DNA from: Acidimicrobiia bacterium
GTDB lineage: Bacteria > Actinomycetota > Acidimicrobiia > Spongiisociales > Spongiisociaceae
Assembly (NCBI GenBank): GCA_003229305.1
Contig: QIDH01000010.1
Location: 1 to 54,260 of the forward strand
DNA: 54,260 nucleotides
Direction: 5' to 3'
The notes below the pieces were generated by a model. That model had not been told where the DNA came from. It did no database searches and saw nothing but the letters and a program-made list of their open reading frames with translations. Made by a program: the position numbers and the translations under genes. This document shows positions 17,868 through 26,895 of the stretch, one piece after another. Numbering within the stretch: the first letter of the stretch is position 1; every line of letters begins with the position of its first letter.

Positions 17868-19007
17868 CTATCGGGAACCAATAATTTCTCGAGCCGCTTT
17901 CCTTGCCTCTTCGTCCGCGGCGACAACGCCGTCAACGTCGACCACTGGCGCCACTTCGGTTCGATCGAGGACCGACTCGATCACGGCCGGGATATCCAAG
18001 AACCCGATTCGTCCGCCGAGAAAAGCTTCTACCGCGATCTCATCGGCTGCATTGAACATCGCTGGAGCTGTTCCGCCCTCTCGCCCCGCGGCATAGGCGA
18101 GATCGAGAGCGGGGAACGCAGCCCGATCGGGCTCGGCGAACTCCAACGTCAGGCCGGCCATCGCGAACGGATCAGGAGACCCGACGGCCCGACGCGGATA
18201 GGTGAGGGCGTACTGGATGGGCACCCGCATATCTGGTTCTCCGACGTGTGCTTTGAGCGAACCATCCACGAATTCGACCAGCGAATGCACGACGCTCTGA
18301 GGGTGCACCACAACGTCGATCTTGTCATACGTCATCCCGAACAGAAAGTGTGCCTCGATCACCTCCAAACCCTTGTTGACCAGCGTCGCAGAGTCGACCG
18401 TGATCCTCGGTCCCATGTTCCACGTTGGGTGGGCTAGGGCATCCGCAGCGGTCACGTTGGCTAGATCCTTCCTGGATCGACCCCGAAACGGACCGCCCGA
18501 AGCCGTGAGAACCAGGCGCAGGACATCGTCTGGGTCTTCCCCCAATAGGCATTGGAACAGCGCAGAGTGTTCAGAATCCACCGGCAGCAGTTCACCACCC
18601 CCCTCTGCCGAGGCTTGCAGGATGAGGGGGCCGGCGGCGACCAAGCTCTCCTTGTTCGCCAAAGCCAGACGGTTGCCGGCCGACAAGGCGGCGAGACTGG
18701 CACGCAAACCGGCCGCTCCTACCACGCCGTTGACGACCGTTGCCCCTTCGAAAGAGCCAAGCTCGACCAATGCTTCCGGGCCGCTGGCGAAACGATCTCC
18801 GAACCGCTTCCGGAAATTGTCTGCAGCTTGGGCTTCCGGGTCAGCGGCTACAACTCGAGCGTTCGGGTGGGCGTCCGCGAGCTCGCCAAGTGCTTCACCG
18901 GCCGATCGTCCCGCAATGCCGACGACCTCGATCCCTAATCGATTTGCCACGTCGAGCGTTTGACGCCCAATCGAGCCGGTCGCCCCGAGGACGACGAGGG
19001 GATTCAC
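17868..19007 (-). CDS. dxr: 1-deoxy-D-xylulose 5-phosphate reductoisomerase
   Basis: Dxr (379 aa) converts DXP to MEP, the second step of the MEP pathway. NADPH-binding LGATGSIGRQTLDV is at the N-terminus; the substrate and metal region shows LANKESLVAAG, PVDSEHSALFQ, TASGGPFRGRSRKDL and WNMGPRITVDSATLVNKGLE; then VHPQSVVHSLVEF and the flexible C-terminal domain. The GTG start overlaps the cdsA stop (GTGA, 19004-19007). Confidence 0.96.
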   Translation of the reverse strand: MNPLVVLGATGSIGRQTLDVANRLGIEVVGIAGRSAGEALGELADAHPNARVVAADPEAQAADNFRKRFGDRFASGPEALVELGSFEGATVVNGVVGAAGLRASLAALSAGNRLALANKESLVAAGPLILQASAEGGGELLPVDSEHSALFQCLLGEDPDDVLRLVLTASGGPFRGRSRKDLANVTAADALAHPTWNMGPRITVDSATLVNKGLEVIEAHFLFGMTYDKIDVVVHPQSVVHSLVEFVDGSLKAHVGEPDMRVPIQYALTYPRRAVGSPDPFAMAGLTLEFAEPDRAAFPALDLAYAAGREGGTAPAMFNAADEIAVEAFLGGRIGFLDIPAVIESVLDRTEVAPVVDVDGVVAADEEARKAAREIIGSR

Positions 19008-20182
19008 AGGATGCCGAGCACCAGGTACGTGAGGTATCCGATGGGAACGGCAACGATGAACGCGTCAATCCGATCGAGCAGACCGCCATGACCTGGAAGG
19101 ATCGAGCCCATGTCCTTGAGCCCGAGCAGGCGTTTGACGACGGACTCTGCGAGGTCGCCGAGTGGCGAGACGACCCCGATCGCCACGGCCAACACCACAC
19201 CGATGGTGACGGTCAGGGGCTCCATGAATGGGAACGAACCGAGCGTCGCTCCGATGGCGGTCGCACCGAGGATGCCACCCGCGTAGCCCTCCCATGTCTT
19301 GTTCGGTGAGAGGACCGGAGCCATTTTCGAGCGACCGAGAGATCGTCCGAAGAAATAGGCAGCGACGTCGGTTGCTGCTGTGATCAACACCATCGCGAGC
19401 ACTATCTGAAAGGCGCGGGGCGCCCTGAACAATGGGACCGCGAACGAGAGAGGTACCGCCACCCAGGCAACTCCGAAAACGGTTACCCCGGCGTTGGACA
19501 GCGGATACCGACGCGGCACGATGGCATACCAGAGCGCGGTCGCCACCACGGTCGCGCCGAGAAACCCGGCTGCGGCGAACGGACCGCTCGCCCAGGCGCC
19601 GGCCAGGACCGCGGCGCCCCCTACCAGACCCACGAGCGCCACCGGCGAGAACCCAGCCCCTCTGACGGCCGCATAGAATTCACCTTGGGCCCCGATGACA
19701 ATCGCAGCAAGAAACAGAGTTATCCAGACGGGACCGGCCGCCAGCGCTCCAACGAACACCGCTATCAGGGCAAGCGCAGTGCCAACCCTCAAAGCCAAAT
19801 CGGAACGGCGGGCCCTATCGACCCTGTCGATCAGCTCGACGTCCTCGGCCTCGCCGCCAGTGACATCCTCGAATCCGACGACCCCGGTGCTCACACCCGG
19901 TATGGCTGCCGCCACGGGCGACTGGGCCAGATCCTCCTTTGAGGCCTCAGCGATGGCTTCGGCGAGACCCTGGTACTCGCGAGTTGTCGACTGGACGTAG
20001 TCGTCCTCAGTGAAATCCGCGAATGCGACCCGCTCAGCCGTGTCCATGGGCGAATCTGTCAGCCCAAGGGACTCCTGAGATCCCGCTGCCGGATGATCCT
20101 GGGCGCGGGAAGGAAAGGGTACGACGTCGGCATCCGTCTCAACCTGGTCCTCGTTTGGATCATCGCCTTCGGCCACGCTCAC
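19004..20182 (-). CDS. cdsA: Phosphatidate cytidylyltransferase with an N-terminal extension
   Basis: CdsA makes CDP-diacylglycerol for phospholipid synthesis. The 392-aa protein has about 125 polar, acidic residues before the first membrane segment, longer than most CdsA proteins. The membrane part has about eight helices and the catalytic region SPNKTWEGYAGGILGA, SPLGDLAESVVKRLLGLKDM, PGHGGLLDRIDAF. The GTG start overlaps the frr stop by 4 bp; dxr overlaps its end. The extension's role is unknown; residues 55-60 and 90-120 are acidic and look unstructured. Confidence 0.93.
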   Translation of the reverse strand: MSVAEGDDPNEDQVETDADVVPFPSRAQDHPAAGSQESLGLTDSPMDTAERVAFADFTEDDYVQSTTREYQGLAEAIAEASKEDLAQSPVAAAIPGVSTGVVGFEDVTGGEAEDVELIDRVDRARRSDLALRVGTALALIAVFVGALAAGPVWITLFLAAIVIGAQGEFYAAVRGAGFSPVALVGLVGGAAVLAGAWASGPFAAAGFLGATVVATALWYAIVPRRYPLSNAGVTVFGVAWVAVPLSFAVPLFRAPRAFQIVLAMVLITAATDVAAYFFGRSLGRSKMAPVLSPNKTWEGYAGGILGATAIGATLGSFPFMEPLTVTIGVVLAVAIGVVSPLGDLAESVVKRLLGLKDMGSILPGHGGLLDRIDAFIVAVPIGYLTYLVLGIL

Positions 20183-20724
20183 ACCTCGAGGAGCTCATGC
20201 TCCTTGTTTTCAAGAAGCTCGTCGATACGATCAATGTACCTGTCATGCACGTCTTGGAGTTGCTTTTCGGCTCGTCTGACCTCGTCCTCTGACTCGCCGA
20301 GGGACTCGAGGTCGTCACGCGTGTGGCGTCTGACCGACCGGACGGAAACCCGACCGTCTTCTGCCATGTTCCTGACCACCCTGATCAACTCTTTGCGCCG
20401 TTCCTCAGTCAAAGGAGGAAACACCAAGCGGATGATCTTGCCGTCGTTGGAAGGCGACAGCCCTAACGAGGCACTCGATATGGCCCTCTCGATCTCTGAC
20501 AGCGAGCCCACGTCGTATGGTTGGACCACCAGCATTCTCGGTTCAGGAACCGAGATAGTCGCCAACTGCTGAAGCGGGGTCGGCGACCCGTAGTAGTCGA
20601 CATGGACCCTGTGAAGGATCCCGGGGTTGGCCCTGCCGGTCCGCACCGTGGAAAATTCACTTTGGGTGTGAGCGACTGACCCCTCCATGCGCTCACCGGC
20701 ATCTGCCAGGAGTTCGTCAATCAT
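20179..20724 (-). CDS. frr: Ribosome recycling factor
   Basis: RRF (181 aa) splits post-termination ribosomes with EF-G. Typical signatures: TVRTGRANPGILHRVHVDYY, GSPTPLQQLATISVPEPRML, RLVFPPLTEERRKELIRVV and SVRSVRRHTRDDLESL, then the C-terminal helix ending LENKEHELLEV. ATG 20724 has GAGGAAG just upstream. It lies after pyrH and overlaps cdsA. Confidence 0.96.
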   Translation of the reverse strand: MIDELLADAGERMEGSVAHTQSEFSTVRTGRANPGILHRVHVDYYGSPTPLQQLATISVPEPRMLVVQPYDVGSLSEIERAISSASLGLSPSNDGKIIRLVFPPLTEERRKELIRVVRNMAEDGRVSVRSVRRHTRDDLESLGESEDEVRRAEKQLQDVHDRYIDRIDELLENKEHELLEV

Positions 20725-20786
20725 TTCTTCCTCGCTCTCAGATCACTGAGCCGCCCAAGGGCCGGCCGAATGAGAATGTTCATCCC

Positions 20787-21500
20787 TCAATGCACGAGGG
20801 TCCCTATGCGTTCGCCTCTCACCGCCTTGGCAATGTTGCCCGCAATCTTGAGGTTGAACACGACAATAGGCAATTCGTGGTCGGCGCACATTGTCAGGGC
20901 GGTTGAATCCATGACTTTGAGCCCTCTCGACAAGGCTTCCATATGACCGATTTCGTCCAACAGCACCGCATCCGGATTGGTCATCGGATCAGAGTCGTAG
21001 ACCCCATCGACCTTGGTCGCCTTCAACATCACGCCCGCGCTGACCTCTACGGCTCGTAGCGCGGCCGCGGTGTCCGTCGTGAAGAAGGGGTTCCCGGTAC
21101 CGGCCGCAAAGATCACGACCCTGCTCTTCTCGAGGTGGCGAATCGCTCTCAGCCGGATATAGGGCTCGGCCAGTTGTTGCATCGTGATTGCACTCTGGAC
21201 CCTGGCCGGAGCACCAGCCGATTCGATCGCGTCTCTCATCGCCAACGCGTTTATGACGGTCGCCAGCATCCCCATGTAGTCGGCGTTGGCGGGATCCATC
21301 CCCTTGCCTACCGTCGAAACTCCCCTAAAGATGTTGCCGCCACCCACCACCACCGCAATCTGGTAGCCCTCTTCGCGGACCTCGGCGATCTCGACCGCCA
21401 CCCGTCTAACGGTTTCCGGATCGATGCCATAGTTGGTTTCGGGGTCGGCGAAGGCCTCCCCTGAGAGTTTCAGCAGGACTCTGCGTGGTTCAGCGGCCAA
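20787..21500 (-). CDS. pyrH: UMP kinase
   Basis: PyrH (237 aa, amino-acid kinase fold) phosphorylates UMP to UDP. Motifs: [82 protein letters not shown] and [20 protein letters not shown]. The start is TTG 21500, with GAGGAC upstream. It sits in the conserved tsf-pyrH-frr order. Confidence 0.96.
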   Translation of the reverse strand: MAAEPRRVLLKLSGEAFADPETNYGIDPETVRRVAVEIAEVREEGYQIAVVVGGGNIFRGVSTVGKGMDPANADYMGMLATVINALAMRDAIESAGAPARVQSAITMQQLAEPYIRLRAIRHLEKSRVVIFAAGTGNPFFTTDTAAALRAVEVSAGVMLKATKVDGVYDSDPMTNPDAVLLDEIGHMEALSRGLKVMDSTALTMCADHELPIVVFNLKIAGNIAKAVRGERIGTLVH

Positions 21501-21503
21501 ACG

Positions 21504-22124
21504 TCAGTCCTCTTGCTCGCCGACGGCCACTCTCGCGAACCTACGGACAGAGATGTTTTCACCCATCCGCCCCGCCAATCCCTGCACCATCTCTGCGATG
21601 GTGCCCGCGAAGATCTCTGCGTTGATGAACGTCTGATCGTAGAGCACATAGTCCTCGTAGAAGGACGAGATCTTGCCCTCGACGATTCGATCGATGATTT
21701 CCTGCGGTTTGCCCTCGGCGGCAGCCTGACGGGCGATCAACTCCTGTTCCTTGGCGACCGCATCCGCCGGAACTTCATCACGGGTGACCCAGCGCGGCTG
21801 ACCGGCCGCCACATGCATGGCAATGTCATGGGCCATCGCCTGGAACTCCTCGTTCTTGGCGACGAAGTCCGTTTCCGAAGCCAGCTCCACCAACACTCCA
21901 ATGGTCGGATAGCCGGAGGGAGAGTGGAGGTAGTAGCCGACGATGCCCTGGTTGGCGTCCCGACCGGCCCGCTTCTTGGCGTCCGCCAGACCTCTCTCCC
22001 TGAGCAGATCTTTGGCCGCGTCCATGTCGCCACTCGTTTCAGTGAGGGCCTGCTTTGCGTCCATCATTCCGACACCGGTTGTTTTGCGGAGCGATTGCAC
22101 GTCTTTTGCGCTGAAATCCGCCAA
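21504..22124 (-). CDS. tsf: Translation elongation factor Ts (short form)
   Basis: EF-Ts exchanges GDP on EF-Tu. The N-terminal UBA-like domain reads SLRKTTGVGMMDAKQALTET, the TDFVAKN motif (ELASETDFVAKNEEFQAMAH) marks the EF-Tu contact region, and the C-terminal part is ISSFYEDYVLYDQTFI. At 206 aa it is close to the short Thermus-type protein and lacks the second dimerisation subdomain of the E. coli form (283 aa). It starts 9 bp after the rpsB stop. Confidence 0.95.
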   Translation of the reverse strand: MADFSAKDVQSLRKTTGVGMMDAKQALTETSGDMDAAKDLLRERGLADAKKRAGRDANQGIVGYYLHSPSGYPTIGVLVELASETDFVAKNEEFQAMAHDIAMHVAAGQPRWVTRDEVPADAVAKEQELIARQAAAEGKPQEIIDRIVEGKISSFYEDYVLYDQTFINAEIFAGTIAEMVQGLAGRMGENISVRRFARVAVGEQED

Positions 22125-22133
22125 TCCCCCCTC

Positions 22134-22877
22134 CTATTTGCCGGCAGCGTCGTCGCTGCCCTCTTGCGGATCGGCATCCTTGGCGGTCGCCCTCGCCGCT
22201 TCCTGGCCTGCCTTGACGCCTTCCGCGATCGAGTTGGCGATCAGGGCGGCCGCTCTTATCGCGTCGTCGTTGCCCGGAATGACGATGTCGACCATGTCAG
22301 GACTACAGTTGGTGTCCACCATCGCCAGCACGGGGATCTTGAGGCGGGCGGCCTCGGTCACCGCGATGTGTTCGGTATTGAGGTCGACCAGAAACACCGC
22401 GTTTGGCGGCCTGGCGAGGTTGGCCACTCCACCAAGAGTCCGCTGAAGCTTGGCCAACTCGCGCCGTAGCCTGAGTCGCTCTTTCTTGGGGAGCGTCTCC
22501 ATCTCACCGGAGTCGTCCATCCCCTCGAGCTCCTTCATGTAGAAGATGCGCTTTTCGATGGTCTTGAAGTTGGTCAGCATGCCACCGAGCCAACGAAAGT
22601 TGACGTATGGCATGTCGCAGCTCTCGGCGGCCTCTCGGATCGGAGATTGGGCCTGCTTCTTGGTCCCGACGAACAGGACGGTGCCACCCTTGGCTGCGAT
22701 GTCTTTTACGAAATCGTATGCCGAATTCAGTTGCTCGAGCGTCTGACGCAGATCGATTATGTGAATGCCGCTGCGTTCGCTGAAGATGTACGGCTCCATC
22801 TTCGGGTTCCATCGCCTGGTCTGATGCCCGAAGTGCACTCCGGCTTCCAACAGTTGCTTCATCGTCACGCTGGACAA
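22134..22877 (-). CDS. rpsB: 30S ribosomal protein S2
   Basis: S2 (247 aa) binds the 30S neck and is needed for S1 association. Signatures: [60 protein letters not shown] and the Asp-rich [16 protein letters not shown]. The start is TTG 22877 ([10 protein letters not shown]), because AAGGAGG (complement of 22883-22889) lies 5 nt upstream; the frame is open 13 codons further. The last 25 residues are an acidic, Ala-rich tail. Confidence 0.95.
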   Translation of the reverse strand: MSSVTMKQLLEAGVHFGHQTRRWNPKMEPYIFSERSGIHIIDLRQTLEQLNSAYDFVKDIAAKGGTVLFVGTKKQAQSPIREAAESCDMPYVNFRWLGGMLTNFKTIEKRIFYMKELEGMDDSGEMETLPKKERLRLRRELAKLQRTLGGVANLARPPNAVFLVDLNTEHIAVTEAARLKIPVLAMVDTNCSPDMVDIVIPGNDDAIRAAALIANSIAEGVKAGQEAARATAKDADPQEGSDDAAGK

Positions 22878-23018
22878 CGTCGCCTCCTTCAAGTTTCGGT
22901 TCGGTCTTCCGCCCACCCTGCCTGCGATTGGCGAATCGCAAGACCTCCCCGGAGCGCGCCTGGGCGCAGTCCGACCAAGGGAGGGTGCAATGGACGTGTT
23001 TCGTTGAGCAAGATTGTA
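22878..23018 (-). promoter_or_regulatory. rpsB leader: -10 element and hairpin
   Basis: A TACAAT -10 hexamer lies at 23013-23018 (minus strand), giving a leader of about 130 nt before rpsB; no good -35 is visible. The leader contains the perfect hairpin GCGATT-CGCC-AATCGC (22924-22939), a position where S2 autoregulatory structures occur in other bacteria. Whether it acts so here is inference. Confidence 0.45.
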
Positions 23019-23078
23019 GGAGCCTCGTCGACTGGAACCAGAATCGTGGCCGGGCCAGGTCTTAGTCCTGCGGCACGA

Positions 23079-23870
23079 TCAGCGGAAGGTTGGCTCGGTC
23101 ATCCTGTTGCGGAGGCTCATGACGGCCTTGGTGTGAATCTGGCACACCCTGGATTCGGTGACGCCGAGAACTTCGCCGATCTCCGCCAATGTCAGCCCCT
23201 CGTAGTAGTACAGGGTGACGACCAGCTTCTCACGGTCTGGCAGCCGCGAAATAATGTCCGCGAGCACTCTCTTCATTTCTTCGACTTGGAAAGCCTGTTC
23301 GGGGTTGGCTCCCCTTCTATCCGGAACCATGTCGCCGACGGCGGACGAACCACGCTCAGGAGACAGCAGCTCGTCGAGAGCCACAATGCCGAGGGTCGAA
23401 ATCTCTGCGAGCGAATCGAGCAGGGTCTCCACCGGCATGTCCATGTGCCCAGCCAGCTCTTCCTCACTGACCGACCGTTGCTCCGAGTGTTCAAGCTCGG
23501 CCAGCGAACGCTCGATTTCTCGGGCCTTGGCCCTGACCGATCTGGGAACCCAGTCCAGGGCGCGCAGCTCATCGAGGATGGCGCCTCTAACCCTGCTGAT
23601 GGCGTAGGTCTCGAACTTGAAGCCTCGCTCGAGGTCGAACTTGTCGATGGCGTCGATCAATCCGAATATGCCGTAGCTGACCAGATCTGCCGCTTCGACG
23701 TTCCTCGGCAGCCCGACTCCAACCCGACCCGCGACGAACTTGACCAAAGGCGAGTAGTTGAGGATCAACGCCTCACGGGCGCCAGGGTCTCCTGACGCCT
23801 TGAACGTCAGCCACAGTTCGTGGATGGCGTCGTCAGAAGCGCGGTCAGGCCCTCGGGTGCGTTCGTTCAT
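23079..23870 (-). CDS. whiG: RNA polymerase sigma factor, WhiG/FliA (SigD) family
   Basis: A 263-aa group 3 sigma factor. Region 2 spans about 35-105 (DLVSYGIFGLIDAIDKFDLE, RGFKFETYAISRVRGAILDE, LRALDWVPRSVR); region 3 about 110-170; region 4 about 205-255 with LPDREKLVVTLYYYEGLTLA and EIGEVLGVTESRVCQIHTKA. In Streptomyces WhiG starts sporulation; elsewhere such factors run flagellar genes. No flagellar gene or anti-sigma factor is present here. Its start overlaps the xerC end by 26 bp, which links it to the recombinase. Confidence 0.9.
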   Translation of the reverse strand: MNERTRGPDRASDDAIHELWLTFKASGDPGAREALILNYSPLVKFVAGRVGVGLPRNVEAADLVSYGIFGLIDAIDKFDLERGFKFETYAISRVRGAILDELRALDWVPRSVRAKAREIERSLAELEHSEQRSVSEEELAGHMDMPVETLLDSLAEISTLGIVALDELLSPERGSSAVGDMVPDRRGANPEQAFQVEEMKRVLADIISRLPDREKLVVTLYYYEGLTLAEIGEVLGVTESRVCQIHTKAVMSLRNRMTEPTFR

Positions 23871-24732
23871 AAGTGTCTCTGAGGTGGTTGCGGGTTACGG
23901 CAGTGTAAATCTGGGTAGTTCCGAGTTCAACGTGTCCCAATAACTCTTGGACGGCACGCAGATCGGCGCCGCCTTCGAGGAGATGGGTCGCGAATGAATG
24001 CCTCATGGCGTGTGGAAAGGTAGCAGCCCGGAGTTGCACGACCCTTCGCACCCCTCGCGCATCGAGGTCGGCCCCCCGGCTCCCAATCCAAAGCCCATCA
24101 GTCATTCGAAATCCCATCAGCTCGCGACGCCCCTGATTGACATATCGTTCGATCGCGCGACGCGCTTGAGCACCAAGTGGAACCACTCGATCGCGGTTCC
24201 CCTTCCCCGTGACACTCAGCCGATCGCGCCCTACAACGTCGCTCACTCTGAGCGAGACAAGTTCACCTACACGCAGACCAGTAGCGTACAGCGTCTCCAA
24301 CAATGCCCGATCACGAAGGCTGACCGGATCGTCGCCATCGATCCCGTCGAGCGTGGCGGCCAGCCCACCGGCCGGGATGGCGTAGGGAAGCGACCTGGGT
24401 CGCTTGGGCCGAGCCAGACCGTCGGCCGGATTGGCTCCGACGAGCCCACGCTTGGCCGCATCACGGTAGAAGGCCCTGACGGCGGAGGCTTTTCGGGCTA
24501 CGGATCTCCTTGCGTACCCACGTGTATCGAGGAATCCCAGATAACGCCTGAGAACCCGGCGATCGACCTGGTCGATAGCCGAGATGCCGGTGCGGTCGAC
24601 GAAATCGAAAAACTGACTCAGGTCACGACGATATGCATCGATCGAATGAACCGAAAGGCCCCGTTGGGATTCGAGTCGATCCAGGTAGCCGCTGACCGGC
24701 TCGATCGCCCATTCAGGGAGTGGAGGAAGCAT
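23845..24732 (-). CDS. xerC: Site-specific tyrosine recombinase XerC
   Basis: Xer recombinases resolve chromosome dimers at dif. The 295-aa protein has a SAM-like core-binding domain (about 5-95) and a catalytic domain with TLYATGLRVGELVSLRVSDV (first Arg), KGNRDRVVPLG (Lys), HAMRHSFATHLLEGGADLRA, VQELLGHVELGTTQIYTAVT (Tyr nucleophile near residue 277). I chose ATG 24732 (MLPPLPEWAI) since the 36 earlier codons cover a repeated motif and resemble nothing. The dprA-xerC-whiG-rpsB order is common in Gram-positives. XerC versus XerD is judged by location and HSFATHLLEGGADL. Confidence 0.88.
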   Translation of the reverse strand: MLPPLPEWAIEPVSGYLDRLESQRGLSVHSIDAYRRDLSQFFDFVDRTGISAIDQVDRRVLRRYLGFLDTRGYARRSVARKASAVRAFYRDAAKRGLVGANPADGLARPKRPRSLPYAIPAGGLAATLDGIDGDDPVSLRDRALLETLYATGLRVGELVSLRVSDVVGRDRLSVTGKGNRDRVVPLGAQARRAIERYVNQGRRELMGFRMTDGLWIGSRGADLDARGVRRVVQLRAATFPHAMRHSFATHLLEGGADLRAVQELLGHVELGTTQIYTAVTRNHLRDTYERTHPRA

Positions 24733-24760
24733 TCCATCATTCTGCCGCACCAGGCACGAT

Positions 24761-24798
24761 TGATGGGGACAATCACGTCTGATGGGGACAATCACGTC
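24761..24798. repeat. Tandem 19-bp repeat carrying TGATGGGGACAATCA
   Basis: GATGGGGACAATCACGTC occurs at 24762-24779 and again at 24781-24798. Each copy has TGAT and ATCA arms 7 nt apart (24761-24775, 24780-24794). The pair lies 29-66 bp upstream of xerC. It could be an operator or a leftover transposon end. Confidence 0.7.
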
Positions 24799-24846
24799 GA
24801 CGCGGTGTCGGATCAAAGGCAAGATAGAATCATATTCCAACGGCGG

Positions 24847-24888
24847 GGCCGCAGCCCAAGCTTGCTTGGGATTCGCCCTGGTGCGGCC
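24847..24888. other. Nested inverted repeat between xerC and the ABC cassette
   Basis: GGCCGCA (24847-24853) pairs with TGCGGCC (24882-24888) and encloses a second stem CCCAAG-CTTG-CTTGGG (24855-24870). A TTTT lies 17 nt further right. It may be a small structured RNA or terminator; no family recognised. The remaining bases from 24733 to 25054 hold a possible -35 TTGACA (24986-24991) without a clear -10. Confidence 0.45.
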
Positions 24889-25054
24889 TCGCCGTCCCCA
24901 ACTTTTCTGCCCGAAGCGCAGAAATTACCCGCCATCCTTGGCTGAGAGCCTGACCCTACCAATCTGGCGTCACCCCCATTCCGTTTTGACAATTTGCCGT
25001 TTCGTCATCACACTTTGCGACTCAAAGTACTCCCTGACGGAAAGTTCATCCCGC

Positions 25055-25630
25055 ATGGACACCCCGAAGCATCCGCGCATCGAGGCCGAGGAGGCGCGAA
25101 CAATGTTGGCAGACGCAGGCCACATGCGGAGAGCCACCAGACGTGAACTTCACGCGCACGGATGGCAGTGGTACGTCGTGTGGGCAATCGTCAGTGCCGG
25201 CGCGTCAGCGTCTACGTTGACCACGGCAGGCAAGTGGTACTGGCTCATGGCGACTCCACTCGGATTGGCAGCAACAGTGGCCGTCTGTACACACGAGGAT
25301 CGGCAAAGTGGAGTGCAACGCCAGCAAGGCCCGTACTGGCTCATTGGAGGGACGATCGCCCTCATCAACTTCGCAGCCGGAGCGCTACTCCCAGTGGATG
25401 CGGTCCTGGTAGTCGTCTGGGTGGTGTTTGGGTTTGGATTCGTCGCGTTCGCCTGGCTCGGCAACCAACCAACAATCGCCGTACTGTTCGCGTTGCTCGC
25501 CGTAGCCATCGCCATAGCCGGCGTTGTGGTGCCCCACACGCTCACGCTCTACGTGGTCGTCGGACTGGTCTATGCCGCAACGATGGCCGGGGTGGCGGTC
25601 GGCATCCGATCCCTCGGGACCGCGCTTTGA
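25055..25630 (+). CDS. Predicted multi-pass membrane protein, unknown function
   Basis: A 191-aa protein, not assigned to a family. A cytoplasmic N-terminus of about 35 charged residues (EAEEARTMLADAGHMRRATR) precedes about six hydrophobic segments (near 40-60, 65-80, 95-115, 118-137, 140-160, 165-185). The stop overlaps the TTG start of the winged-helix gene, so the pair is co-translated. In Actinobacteria such membrane proteins are often paired with PF13601-type regulators next to ABC exporters, which suggests a sensor or accessory role. The start has only a weak GGAAA upstream. Confidence 0.75.
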   Translation: MDTPKHPRIEAEEARTMLADAGHMRRATRRELHAHGWQWYVVWAIVSAGASASTLTTAGKWYWLMATPLGLAATVAVCTHEDRQSGVQRQQGPYWLIGGTIALINFAAGALLPVDAVLVVVWVVFGFGFVAFAWLGNQPTIAVLFALLAVAIAIAGVVVPHTLTLYVVVGLVYAATMAGVAVGIRSLGTAL

Positions 25631-25953
25631 TCGGCACGTCACAGCAACACCCGACCAGACGACTGGATGACGTGATCCACCAAAGGGTCCGCTTTGGCAT
25701 CTTGGCGGTATTGATCGAGGCCGACAGGGCCGATTTCGCATTCCTGAAAGAGCGCCTCGACCTCACAGACGGCAACCTGAGCCGCCACCTCCAGGTGCTC
25801 GAAGAAGCTGGATTCGTAGCCATAACCAAGACCTTCGAGGGCCGCCGCCCCAGGACTTGGGCAACGGCGACCCGAACGGGTAGGGCGGGGTTCCATGAAC
25901 ATCTCGTCGCACTCCAAGAAATCATCGACCAGACAAAGGCAGTGGACAAATGA
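25627..25953 (+). CDS. Winged-helix transcriptional regulator (HTH_34, MarR/ArsR-like)
   Basis: A 108-aa single-domain DNA-binding protein. The fold is seen in LDDVIHQRVRFGILAVLIEA, FLKERLDLTDGNLSRHLQVL (recognition helix) and EEAGFVAITKTFEGRRPRTW (wing). This is the PF13601 type, usually a repressor encoded with an ABC exporter. The start is TTG 25627, overlapping the previous stop; GTG in GACGTGATCCAC is an alternative. Its end overlaps the ABC ATPase start by 4 bp, so it probably controls the cassette. Confidence 0.85.
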   Translation: MIGTSQQHPTRRLDDVIHQRVRFGILAVLIEADRADFAFLKERLDLTDGNLSRHLQVLEEAGFVAITKTFEGRRPRTWATATRTGRAGFHEHLVALQEIIDQTKAVDK

Positions 25954-26894
25954 CCGAAAGGGCTGTGCTCGAAGCCACTGAACTGAACAAACGATACGGC
26001 GATCTGCACGCCGTCAGAGGGGTCTCATTCCATATCGACGCAGGCGAAACCTACGGTCTGCTCGGGCCGAACGGCGCCGGCAAGACCACGACGATCGCCA
26101 TGGTCGGCGGACTATTGGAAAACGACGGCGGACAGGTGCTGATAGAAGGCGAGCCCATGACGGTGCACACCCTCGACCCTCGCCGCAAGATCGGCCTCGT
26201 CCCCCAAGACCTGGCGATCTACCCGGACCTGACAGCCAGGGAGAACCTCACCTTCTTTGCCCGGCTATATGAGCTCGGGGGCCGGAGACTCAAGGATCGA
26301 GTCGAGAACGTATTGGAGGTGATCGGCCTACGAGATCGGGCAGACGACCGGGCGGGAGAGTTTTCGGGCGGCATGAAGCGACGGCTCAACATCGGCATTG
26401 GGCTGCTTCACGAACCGCGATTACTGATCTTGGATGAACCCACCGTCGGCGTGGACCCTCAATCCAGGAACGCGATCTTGGAGAGCGTCGAAGCCCTTTC
26501 CGCCGACGGCATGGCCGTGCTCTACACAACGCACTACATGGAAGAAGCAGAACGCCTGGCCAACCGAGTAGGAATCATCGACCAGGGTGAAATAAAGGCA
26601 GAGGGCACTAGACGCCAGCTCGTACAGATGGTCGGAGAAAGAGACCGAATTTCGATCACAGCCAACGGCCCACTCGAATCAGTGGTTAGCGACCTCCGCG
26701 CGCTTTCGGGCGTCCAGGATGTCGGGGCAAGCGACGGCCAGATCACCCTGCTGGTCGAGGATGCGAGCGCTCTCCTCGCCTTGGCTTTGGAGACAGTTGC
26801 TAAGAACGGGGCGTCCGTTTCTTCTGTAGTGGTCGAAGAACCTGATCTGGAAGCGGCCTTCCTACACCTGACCGGCAAGGCCCTGCGGGATTGA
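25950..26894 (+). CDS. ABC transporter ATP-binding protein (DrrA/NatA type)
   Basis: A 314-aa ATPase that would power the two permeases downstream. Walker A GPNGAGKTTT (near residue 42), Q-loop LVPQDLAIY, signature FSGGMKRRLNIG, Walker B LLILDEPTVGVDP and the switch His in YTTHYMEEAERLA are all present. A C-terminal extension (about 225-314) matches the regulatory domain of drug and lipid exporters. Substrate unknown; the DrrA-like C-terminus favours export. Confidence 0.92.
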   Translation: MTERAVLEATELNKRYGDLHAVRGVSFHIDAGETYGLLGPNGAGKTTTIAMVGGLLENDGGQVLIEGEPMTVHTLDPRRKIGLVPQDLAIYPDLTARENLTFFARLYELGGRRLKDRVENVLEVIGLRDRADDRAGEFSGGMKRRLNIGIGLLHEPRLLILDEPTVGVDPQSRNAILESVEALSADGMAVLYTTHYMEEAERLANRVGIIDQGEIKAEGTRRQLVQMVGERDRISITANGPLESVVSDLRALSGVQDVGASDGQITLLVEDASALLALALETVAKNGASVSSVVVEEPDLEAAFLHLTGKALRD

Positions 26895-26895
26895 G

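Noticed and set aside
24782-25054. A longer start for the membrane protein at 24782
   Set aside because: The added 91 residues cross the repeat and hairpin region and are not protein-like; MDTPKHP at 25055 gives a sensible N-terminus.
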